From the NCBI RefSeq assembly GCF_025643335.1, contig NZ_CP092489.1:3420501-3484500 (forward strand): DNA of 64,000 nucleotides, given 5' to 3'. This DNA comes from Endozoicomonas sp. Mp262 (GTDB taxonomy: Bacteria; Pseudomonadota; Gammaproteobacteria; Pseudomonadales; Endozoicomonadaceae). The notes beneath the pieces were generated by a model that had not been told where the DNA came from, ran no database searches, and was given only the letters and a program-made list of their open reading frames with translations. A program made the translations under genes and the position numbers. Numbering within the stretch: position 1 is the first letter of the stretch; each line of letters starts with the position of its first letter. Positions 46,737 through 56,511 of this stretch are shown one piece after another.

Positions 46737-48617
46737 TCAATTGAATGGCAGGTGAGTGTTGTTGTTAGTTTTTATCCCGATAACAGCTCTGGCATCATTG
46801 ATTGCGGCATAGGCAAGTTCTGCAAAATCAGGGTATTCGTGGGCTTCATAGATATTCTTCTTGATTATGATACGTCGGGTGATGTGTAGTTGATTATCAG
46901 ATGCTGAGTAGGTGCTGATAAAATCCCCTGCCTTGTTTGAAAGTGTCTGGTTATCTGGCATAAAAGCGACTTTATAGTGGCTGGGTAATTTTAGGGTATT
47001 AGTCCACTGAAAATCCCTGGGGCCTACCTGAAAGGGAAACTGGCGTTTTTTTTCTACCAGAAATGAGCGCAGGGCCTGTGCATCTTTAACGCCTAATCCG
47101 CTGGGTGCAGTAATAAAGATAAAGCCATTCCGGTTGATGGTATAAGCCTTGGGGCTGTGCCATTCCCCACGGTATTCTGCCAGAAGGTTCTGGTCGAAGG
47201 GGGGGATGCTCTCTGTAATGGTGCCAAACCCCCCTGTAACCGTACCGGATAATATATTATTGGCTTTCCATTCAAAGCTTCCCTGGGCTGCCAGCATCTC
47301 CCGTATCTGGGCATCAATAATACCTGTGCCCATCACGTTGGTAGTGCCTTTAAGGTTGCCATCAGCTTGCAGTTCACTATGGTTTTCTATCCGGTAACTA
47401 TGGGTTGCTGGCGAAAAACCGGGAAGTGTTCTGACGTCTCCATCGGCACTGGCCAGAACTGCGCGCTTATTGGTCAGGCTGTCCTCCAGTATACCGAATG
47501 GCATAAAGGCTGAGACGGGATTCAGATAAATATCCAGCTCCGGAATATAGAGCATGACATGGTTGAATTGCATGGAGGTGGCTACAGGAAAATCTTGATA
47601 GCTATCCCCCCAGTTAACCAGGGCAGGGACTGAGTCGACCCCCTTGGCTTTGAGTAGCGTTTGTAATAGCAGGGTCTGGTCTTTACAGTCCCCGTAGCCA
47701 TGACGAAGAATATCCTCCACTTTGTTGGGAACCATGCCGTCATCAAAGTTAAAGCGGATAGAAAGGTAATTAATGTTTTCAGTTACCCAGCGGCTAATCT
47801 TTTTTACCTTTTCAAGGCTGGGCTCGGAGTCTTTGGTTATTTGGTGGGCAAGTGCCTGGATGTCCGGGCTTTGGGTATGGCGATCCTGGCTGGCGTTATA
47901 ATAGATTCTGCCCACCTCTTCCCAATTTTGTATTGACGTCAAGGCAAACAGGGGCAGCACATCGTCCGGGCTGACCATGTTGATTTCCGGTTCTAGATAA
48001 TAGGGCGCTTTTTCCAGGCTGACATGGAGAGTTTTCCGGTTATCCTTTATTTCCTCCTTGATGGTGAAGCCATTACGCTGCCCCCATTTCAGGGGGGTGT
48101 TTTCAGGCAGCCGGAATGTGCTGGTAATCGCTTTTTGTTCGATGCCCAGTTCAGGGGACATGGCCAGGTTTAACCCTGTGGGTCCCAGCTTATGGATATG
48201 GTAGCGAAATCTCAGTAGTAGCTGACAGCCAGGCGTTAAGCGGGAAAAAATAACAATCTTTTGCATGGCCCGGCGTTTGTTATCCCGTCCCCCTAAATCC
48301 TGATCGAATATATTATCTTCTTCTACGGGAATGACCTTGCCTTTTGGCTCAGTAATGGTGGCTTCCAGTATCTCAAGGGTTTCATTTTCCGAGAAAAAGC
48401 CCAGGGAGTGCTTTTGCAGTATTTCAGCACCTACCGGGGTTAAAACAGTGTATTTGAGGGTGGTTTCTTTGGTATAGGTTAGATCGTCATTAATAGTGAA
48501 ATCAGTATGGGACAGATCAAGATGGTAATTATGGACAGGGCTATGACGCGCTTCGGCTTGCCAGATAAAAAACGGATTTAGCAGACAGATCAACAATACA
48601 ATAGATCGAAAGTACAT
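46737..48617 (-). CDS. Exported DUF3857/transglutaminase-like protein
   Basis: 626 residues with a signal peptide (VLLICLLNPFFIWQAEA). The N-terminal half matches DUF3857 (beta-rich, residues about 30-230). A transglutaminase-core-like domain follows with the Cys in RHGYGDCKDQTLLLQTLL near residue 310 and the His in FNHVMLYIPE. Where the family usually has an Asp (DPT-type motif) this protein reads IYLNPVSAFMPFG, so the third catalytic residue may be Asn. The C-terminal part resembles the beta domains seen after this core. It should be periplasmic or surface-exposed; substrate unknown. A single gene between the broken transporter and trmJ. Confidence 0.82.
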   Translation of the reverse strand: MYFRSIVLLICLLNPFFIWQAEARHSPVHNYHLDLSHTDFTINDDLTYTKETTLKYTVLTPVGAEILQKHSLGFFSENETLEILEATITEPKGKVIPVEEDNIFDQDLGGRDNKRRAMQKIVIFSRLTPGCQLLLRFRYHIHKLGPTGLNLAMSPELGIEQKAITSTFRLPENTPLKWGQRNGFTIKEEIKDNRKTLHVSLEKAPYYLEPEINMVSPDDVLPLFALTSIQNWEEVGRIYYNASQDRHTQSPDIQALAHQITKDSEPSLEKVKKISRWVTENINYLSIRFNFDDGMVPNKVEDILRHGYGDCKDQTLLLQTLLKAKGVDSVPALVNWGDSYQDFPVATSMQFNHVMLYIPELDIYLNPVSAFMPFGILEDSLTNKRAVLASADGDVRTLPGFSPATHSYRIENHSELQADGNLKGTTNVMGTGIIDAQIREMLAAQGSFEWKANNILSGTVTGGFGTITESIPPFDQNLLAEYRGEWHSPKAYTINRNGFIFITAPSGLGVKDAQALRSFLVEKKRQFPFQVGPRDFQWTNTLKLPSHYKVAFMPDNQTLSNKAGDFISTYSASDNQLHITRRIIIKKNIYEAHEYPDFAELAYAAINDARAVIGIKTNNNTHLPFN

Positions 48618-48824
48618 TCTGGCTAGCTCGGCTGGGTATAGTCAGTGTTATTGATGAACCATTGACAGTTTTTTTGACAGAGAGTTCATCCAGAGTTAAA
48701 GCTAGCACAGGAAAGGTGGTCAGGCTGGCCGATTATTAAAAGATATCTGTAACAGACCCGGTATTTTCGGGTATGGCCTGGCTATTTTGAAGCTAATGAC
48801 AGAGGTGTGGCCTCCGGTGAGATT

Positions 48825-49559
48825 TCATCGGGTGCCTGATTTTTTCTGGGCAGCACTGAGAATGCCTCTTAGCATTTGCAATTCTTTGGCTTCAGGACGA
48901 GCCCGGTTAAACAGGCGCCTTAGCCGGGGCATTACCAGACCCGGATGCTGGCGAATGATAAAGCCAATGTCATCCAGCGTTGTTTCCAGGTGCTCATAAA
49001 AACGCTCCAGTTGTTGTACCTGTGGGTATGGTTGTTCTTCAGGCTGCTGATCTTTCTCCATGGCATACGAGACTTGTTGGCTGGCCTGAAAGATTTCATA
49101 ACAGAGAATCTGAACCGCTGCGGATACGTTTAATACCGGGTATTCAGGGTTGGCAGGGATAGCGACATGATAATGGCACTTTAACAGTTCTTCATTGGTC
49201 ATGCCCATGGTTTCCTGGCCAAAAATCAGGGCAACTTTACTTTGTTGGGCTTCACTCACCAGCTTTTCACCACAGCCGGTTGGTTCCAGCATAGGAATGG
49301 ACATATTACGACTACGGGCACTGGTACCAATAACAAGAGAGCAGTCAGCGATGGCTTCGTCCAGGGAATTGACGACCCGGGCGCCGGCCAGAACATCCTG
49401 GGCTCCTGCCGCCATGCTTTCTGCCTCCGGTGCAGGAAAACGCTGTGGTTTTACCAGACACAGGTCACTGAGGCCCATGGTTTTCATGGCCCTGGCGGTG
49501 GAGCCAATATTACCGGGGTGGAAGGTATTGATCAGGATGACGCGGATATTATCAAGCAT
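48825..49559 (-). CDS. trmJ: tRNA (cytidine/uridine-32-2'-O)-methyltransferase TrmJ
   Basis: 244 residues of the SPOUT class. The start IRVILINTFHPGNIGSTARA, the middle ALIFGQETMGMTNEELLKCH and the knot motif PANPEYPVLNVSAAVQILCY identify TrmJ, which methylates the ribose of residue 32 in several tRNAs. In many gammaproteobacteria trmJ is followed by suhB or iscR; here it lies between an exported protein and flagellin, so the local order is rearranged. Confidence 0.93.
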   Translation of the reverse strand: MLDNIRVILINTFHPGNIGSTARAMKTMGLSDLCLVKPQRFPAPEAESMAAGAQDVLAGARVVNSLDEAIADCSLVIGTSARSRNMSIPMLEPTGCGEKLVSEAQQSKVALIFGQETMGMTNEELLKCHYHVAIPANPEYPVLNVSAAVQILCYEIFQASQQVSYAMEKDQQPEEQPYPQVQQLERFYEHLETTLDDIGFIIRQHPGLVMPRLRRLFNRARPEAKELQMLRGILSAAQKKSGTR

Positions 49560-49633
49560 GGAAGGTCTGCTATAAGATTCGGGCTTGGGTAAAAGATCCG
49601 GATCTTATAACAGATGGTGTGTTTTGTCTTGAA

Positions 49634-49668
49634 ATAACGGGATTGTGTCATGACAACAATCCCGTTAT
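49634..49668 (-). terminator. Hairpin after the minus-strand flagellin gene
   Basis: ATAACGGGATTGT at 49634-49646 pairs perfectly with ACAATCCCGTTAT at 49656-49668. It lies 15 bases beyond the flagellin stop. Only TTATTTC follows on the minus strand, so the T tract is weak, but the 13-bp stem makes a terminator likely. Confidence 0.65.
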
Positions 49669-49683
49669 GGAGGTCTCGGAATG

Positions 49684-50859
49684 TTACAACAGGGAGAGTG
49701 CGATCTGAGGGCTGGTATTGGCCTGGCTCAGAATGGCAGCACCGGACTGTTGCAGAATCTGGAACTTGGTGAGGCTGGCTGTTTCTGCGGCGAAATCAGC
49801 ATCAATGATCCGGCTTCGGGAGGCGGATACACTCTCACGTACGTTCGAGAGGTTGTTTATGGTGGAGGTCAGGCGGTTTTGAACCGCACCCAGGGTTGAA
49901 CGCTGGGAGTCAATGGCCGCTATGGCCTGGTCAATAATGGCAATGGAGCTTTGGGCTCCAGACTGGGTTGTCACCGTGATGGTACTCAGCGCACCGCCGA
50001 TACTGTCAGAGTCGGCGGCTCCCAAGGTTACAGTGTTCGATCCGCCAGCAGAACTAAAGACACCGGCATCACCGGCTATACTACTGCTGACATCCACCTG
50101 GGTTACCGTATTTTCTGCCACCATCTTGATATCCCCGCCGCTGATTTCGGCATACACACCATGTTGATTCAGGGCAGCGTTAACGTTTTCTGTGAGTTCT
50201 GTAAATCCGTCACCAAGAGCTACAGCAACATCAACCGAGTGTGTTCCTGTATCGTTGGTTATAGCAAACGTCAGTGTTTCAGCGGCAGCACCCACAACGG
50301 TGTTGTCATATCCGGCAGCACTCAGATCCATTGACTTACCTGTGGTTGTTCCCAGAGATGTGGCCCGAAGATCCGACAAAGTCATGCTAACGGTCTGGTT
50401 AGCATAGGCACCTACCTGGAATGACAGGGTACTGGTGGAGCCATCCAGCAGGTTTTTGGTACCGTAAGTAGTGGTATTGGCGATACGGGTCACTTCATCC
50501 CGCATTTCGGTGACTTCCGCCTGGAGCGCCGTACGGTCTGCGGCATCGTTAGATCCGTTAGCAGACTGTAGTGCCAGCTCACGCACACGCTGCAGAATAT
50601 TGGTCACTTCCTGCATGGCACCTTCAGCGGTTTGAGCCAGGGAGATACCGTCATTGGCGTTTCGGATGGCCACTCCCAGTCCCTTGATCTGTGAGTTCAG
50701 GCGGTTGGATATCTGCAAGCCGGCCGCATCATCCTTGGCACTGTTGATACGCAAGCCCGAAGACAAGCGTGTCATGGCTGTTTGCAGTCCTGACTGGGTG
50801 GTCATCATGTTCCTCTGGGCATTGATAGAGGCAACGTTAGTATTTACAGTTAATGCCAT
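49684..50859 (-). CDS. fliC: Flagellin, copy 1
   Basis: 391 residues. The conserved flagellin N-terminus is present ([20 protein letters not shown], then [20 protein letters not shown]), as is the C-terminal D0/D1 helix ([20 protein letters not shown] ... [14 protein letters not shown]). The central variable region is rich in Ala, Thr and Ser (about 180-300). Flagellin is secreted by the flagellar type III system without a signal peptide and forms the filament. GGAG before the ATG is the ribosome site. It is nearly identical in its ends to the gene at 51633, which faces the other way. Confidence 0.96.
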   Translation of the reverse strand: MALTVNTNVASINAQRNMMTTQSGLQTAMTRLSSGLRINSAKDDAAGLQISNRLNSQIKGLGVAIRNANDGISLAQTAEGAMQEVTNILQRVRELALQSANGSNDAADRTALQAEVTEMRDEVTRIANTTTYGTKNLLDGSTSTLSFQVGAYANQTVSMTLSDLRATSLGTTTGKSMDLSAAGYDNTVVGAAAETLTFAITNDTGTHSVDVAVALGDGFTELTENVNAALNQHGVYAEISGGDIKMVAENTVTQVDVSSSIAGDAGVFSSAGGSNTVTLGAADSDSIGGALSTITVTTQSGAQSSIAIIDQAIAAIDSQRSTLGAVQNRLTSTINNLSNVRESVSASRSRIIDADFAAETASLTKFQILQQSGAAILSQANTSPQIALSLL

Positions 50860-51632
50860 TTTTTTACTCCATTAATGGTTGGCCTTTTATAATGCTTCAG
50901 GCCTCTATGCCCAGGGCAATAGATTCCTTACTGCTTATTTAATGCTTTTTAAAAAGCAAGCCTCCTAAAAAAATATTGGTGTGGCTATTTATAAGGGTAG
51001 CTATTAGTTTTTGTTATTCCCTTTTTTTTTGTTTTTTCAATAGAATAAAGTCACTCAAGGGAGAAAATAAGAAAATTATTTGAACGGGTTGTTATTGTTT
51101 TTTTTCTTTTTTAAAAGATGGGCGATAAAATGGCACTCTTGAATAAGTGAATGGATGGAGATGACGACTTTTTTTTTATTTTGAAGAAAAGAATTTTAAA
51201 AATGTTGTTTTTTTGTCACTGGTTTTTGTATATAAAAGAATGGTGAGTTGTTGTGGTTTGATATTTTAATAAAATTTTATTTTTTCGTGGATTTTTTTAA
51301 TAAGTAGGCGATATTAAATAACTGTCAATGATGCTTAAGAAGTTCTTTTGTTTTTAATGGGGTTTTTTCTTTTGAGGGGTGTTATTTTATTTATCTTTGT
51401 TGTCTGGTGTTAATGATTTTTTTTTAAATTATTTTCTTTAGATTTGCTTCTTTCTTACGAGATAAATGTAAGGTGGTTAAAAAATATATTTTACTGGCGC
51501 TTTTGAGTTTATATTGATTTTTTTTATTTAAAACGAATTTGGTTAAATGCAGTAATGCCGTAATGATTTAAAAAGTTGTTTAAACGATATTCAGGAATAC
51601 CTAAATAGCTATAAATAAACCGGAGAAGAAAA
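50860..51632. other. T-rich, C-poor spacer between divergent flagellin genes
   Basis: 773 bp without a supportable gene. The plus strand is very rich in T, with several runs of seven or more, and has strikingly few C between about 50940 and 51560. Both flagellin promoters must lie here, but I could not find a good sigma-28 (TAAA ... GCCGATAA) match on either strand. Confidence 0.6.
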
Positions 51633-52805
51633 ATGGCATTAACTGTAAATACTAACGTTGCCTCTATCAATGCCCAGAGGAACATGATAACCACTCAGGC
51701 AGGGCTGCAAACCGCCATGACACGCTTGTCTTCGGGCTTGCGTATCAACAGTGCCAAGGATGATGCGGCCGGCTTGCAGATATCCAACCGCCTGAACTCA
51801 CAGATCAAGGGACTGGGAGTAGCCATTCGAAATGCCAATGACGGTATCTCCCTGGCTCAAACCGCTGAAGGGGCCATGCAGGAAGTCACCAATATTTTAC
51901 AACGTATCCGCGAATTGGCGCTACAGTCTGCTAATGGTTCTAACGACGCCGCAGACCGTACGGCCCTGCAGGCAGAAGTCACCGAAATGCGGGATGAAGT
52001 TTCCCGTATCGCGGACACCACAACCTACGGTACCAAGAAGTTGCTGGATGGTTCCACTACCATCCTGTCATTTCAGGTGGGTGCCTATGCCAACCAAACG
52101 GTAAGTATGAGTTTATCAGACCTGAGGGCCACATCCCTGGGGACAACCACAGGTAAGTCAATGGATCTGAGTGCTGCCGGATATGACAATGCCGTTGTGG
52201 GTGCTGTGGCTGAAACACTGACATTTGCTGTAACCAATGATACAGGCACACATACCGTTGATGTTGCTGTAGCCCTTGGTGATGGCTTTACAGAACTGAC
52301 TGAGAATATAAATGCTGCCCTGAACCAGTATGGCGTTTACGCAGAAATTAACGCGGGTGATATTAAGCTGGTGGCAGAAAATACGGTGACTCAAGTAGAT
52401 GTTAACAGTAGTGTTGCGGGTGATGCTGGCATTTTCAATACGGCGGTGACCAGTATGACCCTGGGCGCTGCTGATTCTGATAATATTGGTGGTGCACTGA
52501 GTACCATCACGGTGACAACCCAGTCTGGAGCCCAAAGCTCCATTGCCATTATTGACCAGGCTATAGCGTCTATTGACTCCCAGCGCTCAACCCTGGGTGC
52601 CGTGCAGAATCGTCTTGCTGCCGCTATTAATAACCTTTCTAATGTACGTGAGAGTGTCACAGCTTCCCGAAGCCGGATCATGGATTCTGACTTTGCCGCA
52701 GAGACCGCGAATCTTACCAAGTTCCAGATCCTGCAACAGTCTGGTGCTGCCATTCTGAGCCAGGCTAATACCAGCCCCCAGATTGCGCTTTCCCTGTTGC
52801 AGTAA
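51633..52805 (+). CDS. fliC: Flagellin, copy 2
   Basis: 390 residues, same layout as copy 1: conserved N-terminal helix ([20 protein letters not shown]), variable centre, C-terminal helix ending [20 protein letters not shown] seven to eight bases before the ATG is the ribosome site. By eye the first 56 bases are identical to copy 1, and a tract of about 100 bases near the N-terminus is also identical, which suggests gene conversion. Most differences fall in the central region, where several residues are missing or changed ([20 protein letters not shown] here). A short possible gene follows it. Confidence 0.96.
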   Translation: MALTVNTNVASINAQRNMITTQAGLQTAMTRLSSGLRINSAKDDAAGLQISNRLNSQIKGLGVAIRNANDGISLAQTAEGAMQEVTNILQRIRELALQSANGSNDAADRTALQAEVTEMRDEVSRIADTTTYGTKKLLDGSTTILSFQVGAYANQTVSMSLSDLRATSLGTTTGKSMDLSAAGYDNAVVGAVAETLTFAVTNDTGTHTVDVAVALGDGFTELTENINAALNQYGVYAEINAGDIKLVAENTVTQVDVNSSVAGDAGIFNTAVTSMTLGAADSDNIGGALSTITVTTQSGAQSSIAIIDQAIASIDSQRSTLGAVQNRLAAAINNLSNVRESVTASRSRIMDSDFAAETANLTKFQILQQSGAAILSQANTSPQIALSLLQ

Positions 52806-52836
52806 CTTGGGGACGTATAAATTAAAGGAAGATAAA

Positions 52837-52962
52837 ATGAAGTTTGGTAAGGTGTTGCTGGATCGTAGATCCTACACAATTCAGCACTCGATGAAGTTCT
52901 TTGACAAATATATGGTTATATATTTGAAAATAAAACAGCCTCGATATAATGCTGAAGCATAA
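52837..52962 (+). CDS. Possible 41-residue basic peptide after flagellin
   Basis: An ATG at 52837 follows AAAGGAAG with good spacing, 32 bases after the flagellin stop, and opens 41 codons starting MKFGKVLLDRRSYTIQHSMK. It is basic with some aromatics and matches nothing I know. The ribosome site is the main support. It ends eight bases before the IS66 target duplication, so it is not truncated by the element. Confidence 0.35.
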   Translation: MKFGKVLLDRRSYTIQHSMKFFDKYMVIYLKIKQPRYNAEA

Positions 52963-52978
52963 AAATAGCTAATCTGAG

Positions 52979-54720
52979 GTAAGTTCTCAATAACTGCTGG
53001 ATAGCTGCAAAATTCTGATATACATCTATCCTTCCCTCATGCAACCCCCAATCAATCAAGAGCAAGTGTACTCACCTGCGAGATTACTGAATCTTGTTGC
53101 TCAGCAGCAAGGGCAGATTACTCAGCAGCAAGAGCAGATAGCGAAGCTTCAAGCGCTTGTTGAGGCACTGCAAGCGCAGATTCGTCGTCTTAAAAAACTG
53201 CCGCCAAAGCCTGATATCAGACCCAATACAAAACCAAAAGATGATGGTAAAAAGGGTGATAATGGTCCCGGTGATGACAACGAACCGCCTGATAATTCAG
53301 GGAAACGTAAGGTTGAGAAGCCTGGCGAACGAACACGAAAAAATCGCCAACAGCCTGATAAGCCAGCAACAGAAAAAATCATCACCGTAGAAGTATCTGA
53401 TGTCCCGTCTGGTTCGACACCAAACGGATTTAGCTCTTTTTCTGTACAAGAGCTGACTATTCAGGCGTTCACGGTCGAGTATCATTTGGAGCAATGGCAG
53501 ACGCCCGACGGACAAACCATCACAGCAAAACCTCCCGAAAGCCTGCATGGACATCACTATGGACCACAACTCCAGTCCTATTTGTTGTACCAGCATCACG
53601 GTTGCTCGGTGACTCAGCCGCAGCTGTTGGACTGGTTGTGGGATATAGGAATCTCAATGTCCGCGGGAGAACTTCATCGGCTACTCACTGAAGGTCATAC
53701 TGACTTTCATGAAGAAAAAGACGCTTTGCTGGCAACAGGGTTCAAATGCTCCCGCTACATCCAGACCGATGACACCGGAGCTAGGCATAAAGGACAAAAT
53801 GGCTACTGTACCATTATCAACAATGAGCTATTTGCCTGGTTTGAGAGCACAGGCAGTAAGAGTAGGGAAAACTTCCTGAGCCTCTTGCATCGCCCCTGGA
53901 AGACTTATTCCGTCACGCAGGACGCCTTGGACTATCTGGAAAAATTTGATTACCCGGAGAAGTGGCTAAGCATCATCAGGCAATACATGGGCGTTACGTT
54001 TTTAAACCGGGAAGCCTGGGAAGCAGCCCTTAACGACCATGGGCTAACGGGAAAGACCCGGCGCAAGCAAGCAGCAGAAGCGCTTATTTACAGCAGCTTA
54101 ATGGCTCATGGTATGGGACACCTGACCACATTCAGTGATGGTGCTCAGCAGTTCAACGTATTCAACCATGCTCAATGCTGGGTTCATGCGGAGCGGGGAT
54201 TGGCTAAAGTCCACCCGGTCAATGAGCAGCAAGCCAGTGCACAGTACTGGTGTCGTACATGGTTCTGGGCTATCTACAACGATTTAAAAGTCTTCAAGGC
54301 CAGCCCCGATAAAAGTAAAGCTCAAAACATACGTCGCGATTTCAAGGCCCTGACTAATACCCAGGTAGACTTTCCTGATTTACAGGACGCACTGTCAGGG
54401 CTGGTCGTTATAGAGAAGGAATTGCTACAGGTACTCGATGCTCCAAGCCTTCCGCTCCATAACAACCTGAGCGAAAGCCAAATACGGGAATACGTGAAAC
54501 GACGAAAAATCAGCGGCGGCACAAAAAGCAAAGCGGGAAGAAAGTGCCGGGATACGTTTGCCAGCCTGAAAAAAACTTGCCGGTTGTACGGTTTATCGTT
54601 TTGGCATTATCTGAAAGATCGAATCATGGGCAGTGGCAGTTTTCCCTGGTTGCCCGACCTGATAGAACAAGCATCCAGCGACTTTTCGTGTGGGTTAACC
54701 AGCAGTTATTGAGAACTTAC
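52979..54720 (+). mobile_element. Complete IS66-family insertion sequence
   Basis: 1742 bp. The ends are inverted repeats of at least 22 bp beginning GTAAGTTCTCAATAACTGCT, with the exact complement at 54699-54720. An 8-bp direct repeat AATCTGAG flanks it at 52971-52978 and 54721-54728, the IS66 duplication size. It carries only the large transposase and no tnpA/tnpB accessory genes. Confidence 0.96.
53039..54712 (+). CDS. IS66-family transposase (TnpC type)
   Basis: 557 residues. A glutamine-rich coiled N-terminus (residues about 20-55) and a Lys/Pro/Asp-rich linker precede the DDE core. Likely core motifs are YIQTDDTGARHKGQNGYC, FSDGAQQFNVFNHAQCWVHA and NNLSESQIREYVKRRKISGG, the last holding the catalytic Glu. 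The frame is unbroken. No tnpB-like gene lies in the element, so either it needs none, as in compact IS66 relatives, or it acts with help in trans. Confidence 0.93.
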   Translation: MQPPINQEQVYSPARLLNLVAQQQGQITQQQEQIAKLQALVEALQAQIRRLKKLPPKPDIRPNTKPKDDGKKGDNGPGDDNEPPDNSGKRKVEKPGERTRKNRQQPDKPATEKIITVEVSDVPSGSTPNGFSSFSVQELTIQAFTVEYHLEQWQTPDGQTITAKPPESLHGHHYGPQLQSYLLYQHHGCSVTQPQLLDWLWDIGISMSAGELHRLLTEGHTDFHEEKDALLATGFKCSRYIQTDDTGARHKGQNGYCTIINNELFAWFESTGSKSRENFLSLLHRPWKTYSVTQDALDYLEKFDYPEKWLSIIRQYMGVTFLNREAWEAALNDHGLTGKTRRKQAAEALIYSSLMAHGMGHLTTFSDGAQQFNVFNHAQCWVHAERGLAKVHPVNEQQASAQYWCRTWFWAIYNDLKVFKASPDKSKAQNIRRDFKALTNTQVDFPDLQDALSGLVVIEKELLQVLDAPSLPLHNNLSESQIREYVKRRKISGGTKSKAGRKCRDTFASLKKTCRLYGLSFWHYLKDRIMGSGSFPWLPDLIEQASSDFSCGLTSSY

Positions 54721-56482
54721 AATCTGAGGTGTTTCCGCTTAATTTAGTGTCAGGATTTAAATCATTAAGTGATTTCGATTTTGCTAAAGGGGGTTGTTGG
54801 GAGACATTGCTATCTTCTTCAATGGTGTCTAAACCGTATTGGGATTCGAAAAGATTTTCATCTTCTTTAAGCTTATCTAAGCTACCTTTGTTTTTCATGC
54901 GCTTCATGGCGCTTCTTTTAATTGTTTTAGATTTGGTGTTTCCCCTATGTGTTTCAGGATTTTCAAATGGTGGGGGTTCCATCGTTTCTGCGCTGTTATA
55001 ACTTAATTCTTCCAGTTTTTCACCCACATCTTTCATGCACTCCAAGTAATCATTTTCTCTTTCTTCTAAATAATTACGCAATTCCTCTTTTATCAGAATT
55101 ACATCCTTCTTGGAGGACAGTGATTCTGTCTTGATTGAAAGTTTTTTTAATTCATTGAATGCTGTTTGTAATAAAAGATGACCTGCTTCTTGCTCCTTGC
55201 TAAGTAGGTGAAGTGTTAATTGTTCAGGTGTCTTAGGATTCATAACTTCTGGCAGGGTATGTATGTGGACTTCAGATTCTTCTGTATAACGACCCATGAA
55301 CCATGCAGTGGTTCTGCTGAAAGGTTTAAACTGGTTAAGATTAGCGCCGGTATATCTGGTTTTTTTAGCTTGTTCAATATGTACGTGCAACATTTCTTTT
55401 CCTGTAGGGGGGGTGTTAAATTTGATATCTTCAGAATAAACAGTTCTATTAGCTATTTTTTCAGTGACGGTTATACAGGAATTATTTACTAACGGATTAT
55501 CATTAGAGTCAATCCATACAGCATTTATGCGTTTGGTATGTAAGTCAATAATGGCAAATTTATGATGTTCTTGATTTTGCCGCTGAACTGATTCTTTAAA
55601 TAGGTCTGTTGTAATAAAACTTTTTAATTTTTCAGGAAGAAGATCTGAGTGATTTGCTGACTCTGGATGTTCGGTAAATTGAGAGACAGGTAATAAAACC
55701 GCTTCAGATCCGGGTATATTATCCATTGTACATAGACCTATATGATTAGGAGTCATCATATCAAATAAAGTTTTTGCTTCAGGGCATTCAATGACCGTTA
55801 ATTCTGTGGGCAATACACTAAAGATCATTTTGGGATTTTCTGAAAAGTAAACTGTAGTTATCTGTAATGCAGCTTCGCTTTTGGTGATCTGGATCAGTCT
55901 TTTATCATGCATTGGCGTTTTATCCGCTTTTTGAACAGGATATGATCCTGGTGTTTTCAGGGGCGGAGGGATAAAACCGGGAGTGACAGGGGCTGTATCC
56001 GTTTGTGGATAGGTTATTACAACACTTGATTCGGGGATTGCCACAAAGGGAATTTTAGACAGTTCTTGAAATTCATTGCGATATAAAATGCAAGGGTGCA
56101 GTCCACCCTCAGTATCCCGAGGTATGTTTACATGTATGGCAAATACAAAATGCGGCTCTAGTTCTCCGTTTTCCTGTTCATAGTAGGTTGAGTTGAATGA
56201 TACGGGAAACTTGTTAAAGTCCGGGGTGTCAGGGCGCACATAACCCAGTATTGATGCATAATCATCTATTCGAATCTGGAGTTTTGGATTGCATTGATTC
56301 TCTGAAAAAGGTGTGGGGAGCCTGTACACACTGTGAAGTGTTCCTTCAACACTAATATAGAGTCGATATGAGATAACTGCATAACCAAGGGGTGATAGAA
56401 AAAAAGAAAACAAGAGCAATAAGGTGGAGTATCCAAGAGCAGATTTGGTAGTATATTTCATAATAAGTGAATGATTAAGCAT
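54695..56482 (-). CDS. Large secreted orphan protein with C-terminal coiled coil
   Basis: 595 residues. A signal segment follows the start (LLLLFSFFLSPLGYA). The middle is beta-rich by appearance with scattered cysteines and a Pro/Thr linker near 165-190. From about 420 there is a charged helical region (LSSKKDVILIKEELRNYLEE), then a very polar K/S/E-rich tail with RSAMKRMKNKGSLDKLKEDE. No known domain. It shares layout and some short patterns with the neighbour at 56512 (HVNIPRDTEGGLHP against HIDIPADDVVRVDP), 29 bases upstream, so they are probably paralogs in one operon. The last eight residues (CKFSITAG) and the stop come from the IS66 end; before insertion the frame ended TCA GAT TAG. 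The start could also be the ATG at 56461. Confidence 0.7.
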   Translation of the reverse strand: MLNHSLIMKYTTKSALGYSTLLLLFSFFLSPLGYAVISYRLYISVEGTLHSVYRLPTPFSENQCNPKLQIRIDDYASILGYVRPDTPDFNKFPVSFNSTYYEQENGELEPHFVFAIHVNIPRDTEGGLHPCILYRNEFQELSKIPFVAIPESSVVITYPQTDTAPVTPGFIPPPLKTPGSYPVQKADKTPMHDKRLIQITKSEAALQITTVYFSENPKMIFSVLPTELTVIECPEAKTLFDMMTPNHIGLCTMDNIPGSEAVLLPVSQFTEHPESANHSDLLPEKLKSFITTDLFKESVQRQNQEHHKFAIIDLHTKRINAVWIDSNDNPLVNNSCITVTEKIANRTVYSEDIKFNTPPTGKEMLHVHIEQAKKTRYTGANLNQFKPFSRTTAWFMGRYTEESEVHIHTLPEVMNPKTPEQLTLHLLSKEQEAGHLLLQTAFNELKKLSIKTESLSSKKDVILIKEELRNYLEERENDYLECMKDVGEKLEELSYNSAETMEPPPFENPETHRGNTKSKTIKRSAMKRMKNKGSLDKLKEDENLFESQYGLDTIEEDSNVSQQPPLAKSKSLNDLNPDTKLSGNTSDCKFSITAG

Positions 56483-56511
56483 AAAAAATCAGGGATGAAT
56501 ATCTGTCAGTA

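Noticed and set aside
51530-51632. Sigma-28 promoter before the second flagellin gene
   Set aside because: TAAA and CGATAT are present but only 12 bases apart, too close for the sigma-28 consensus. I could not support a site.
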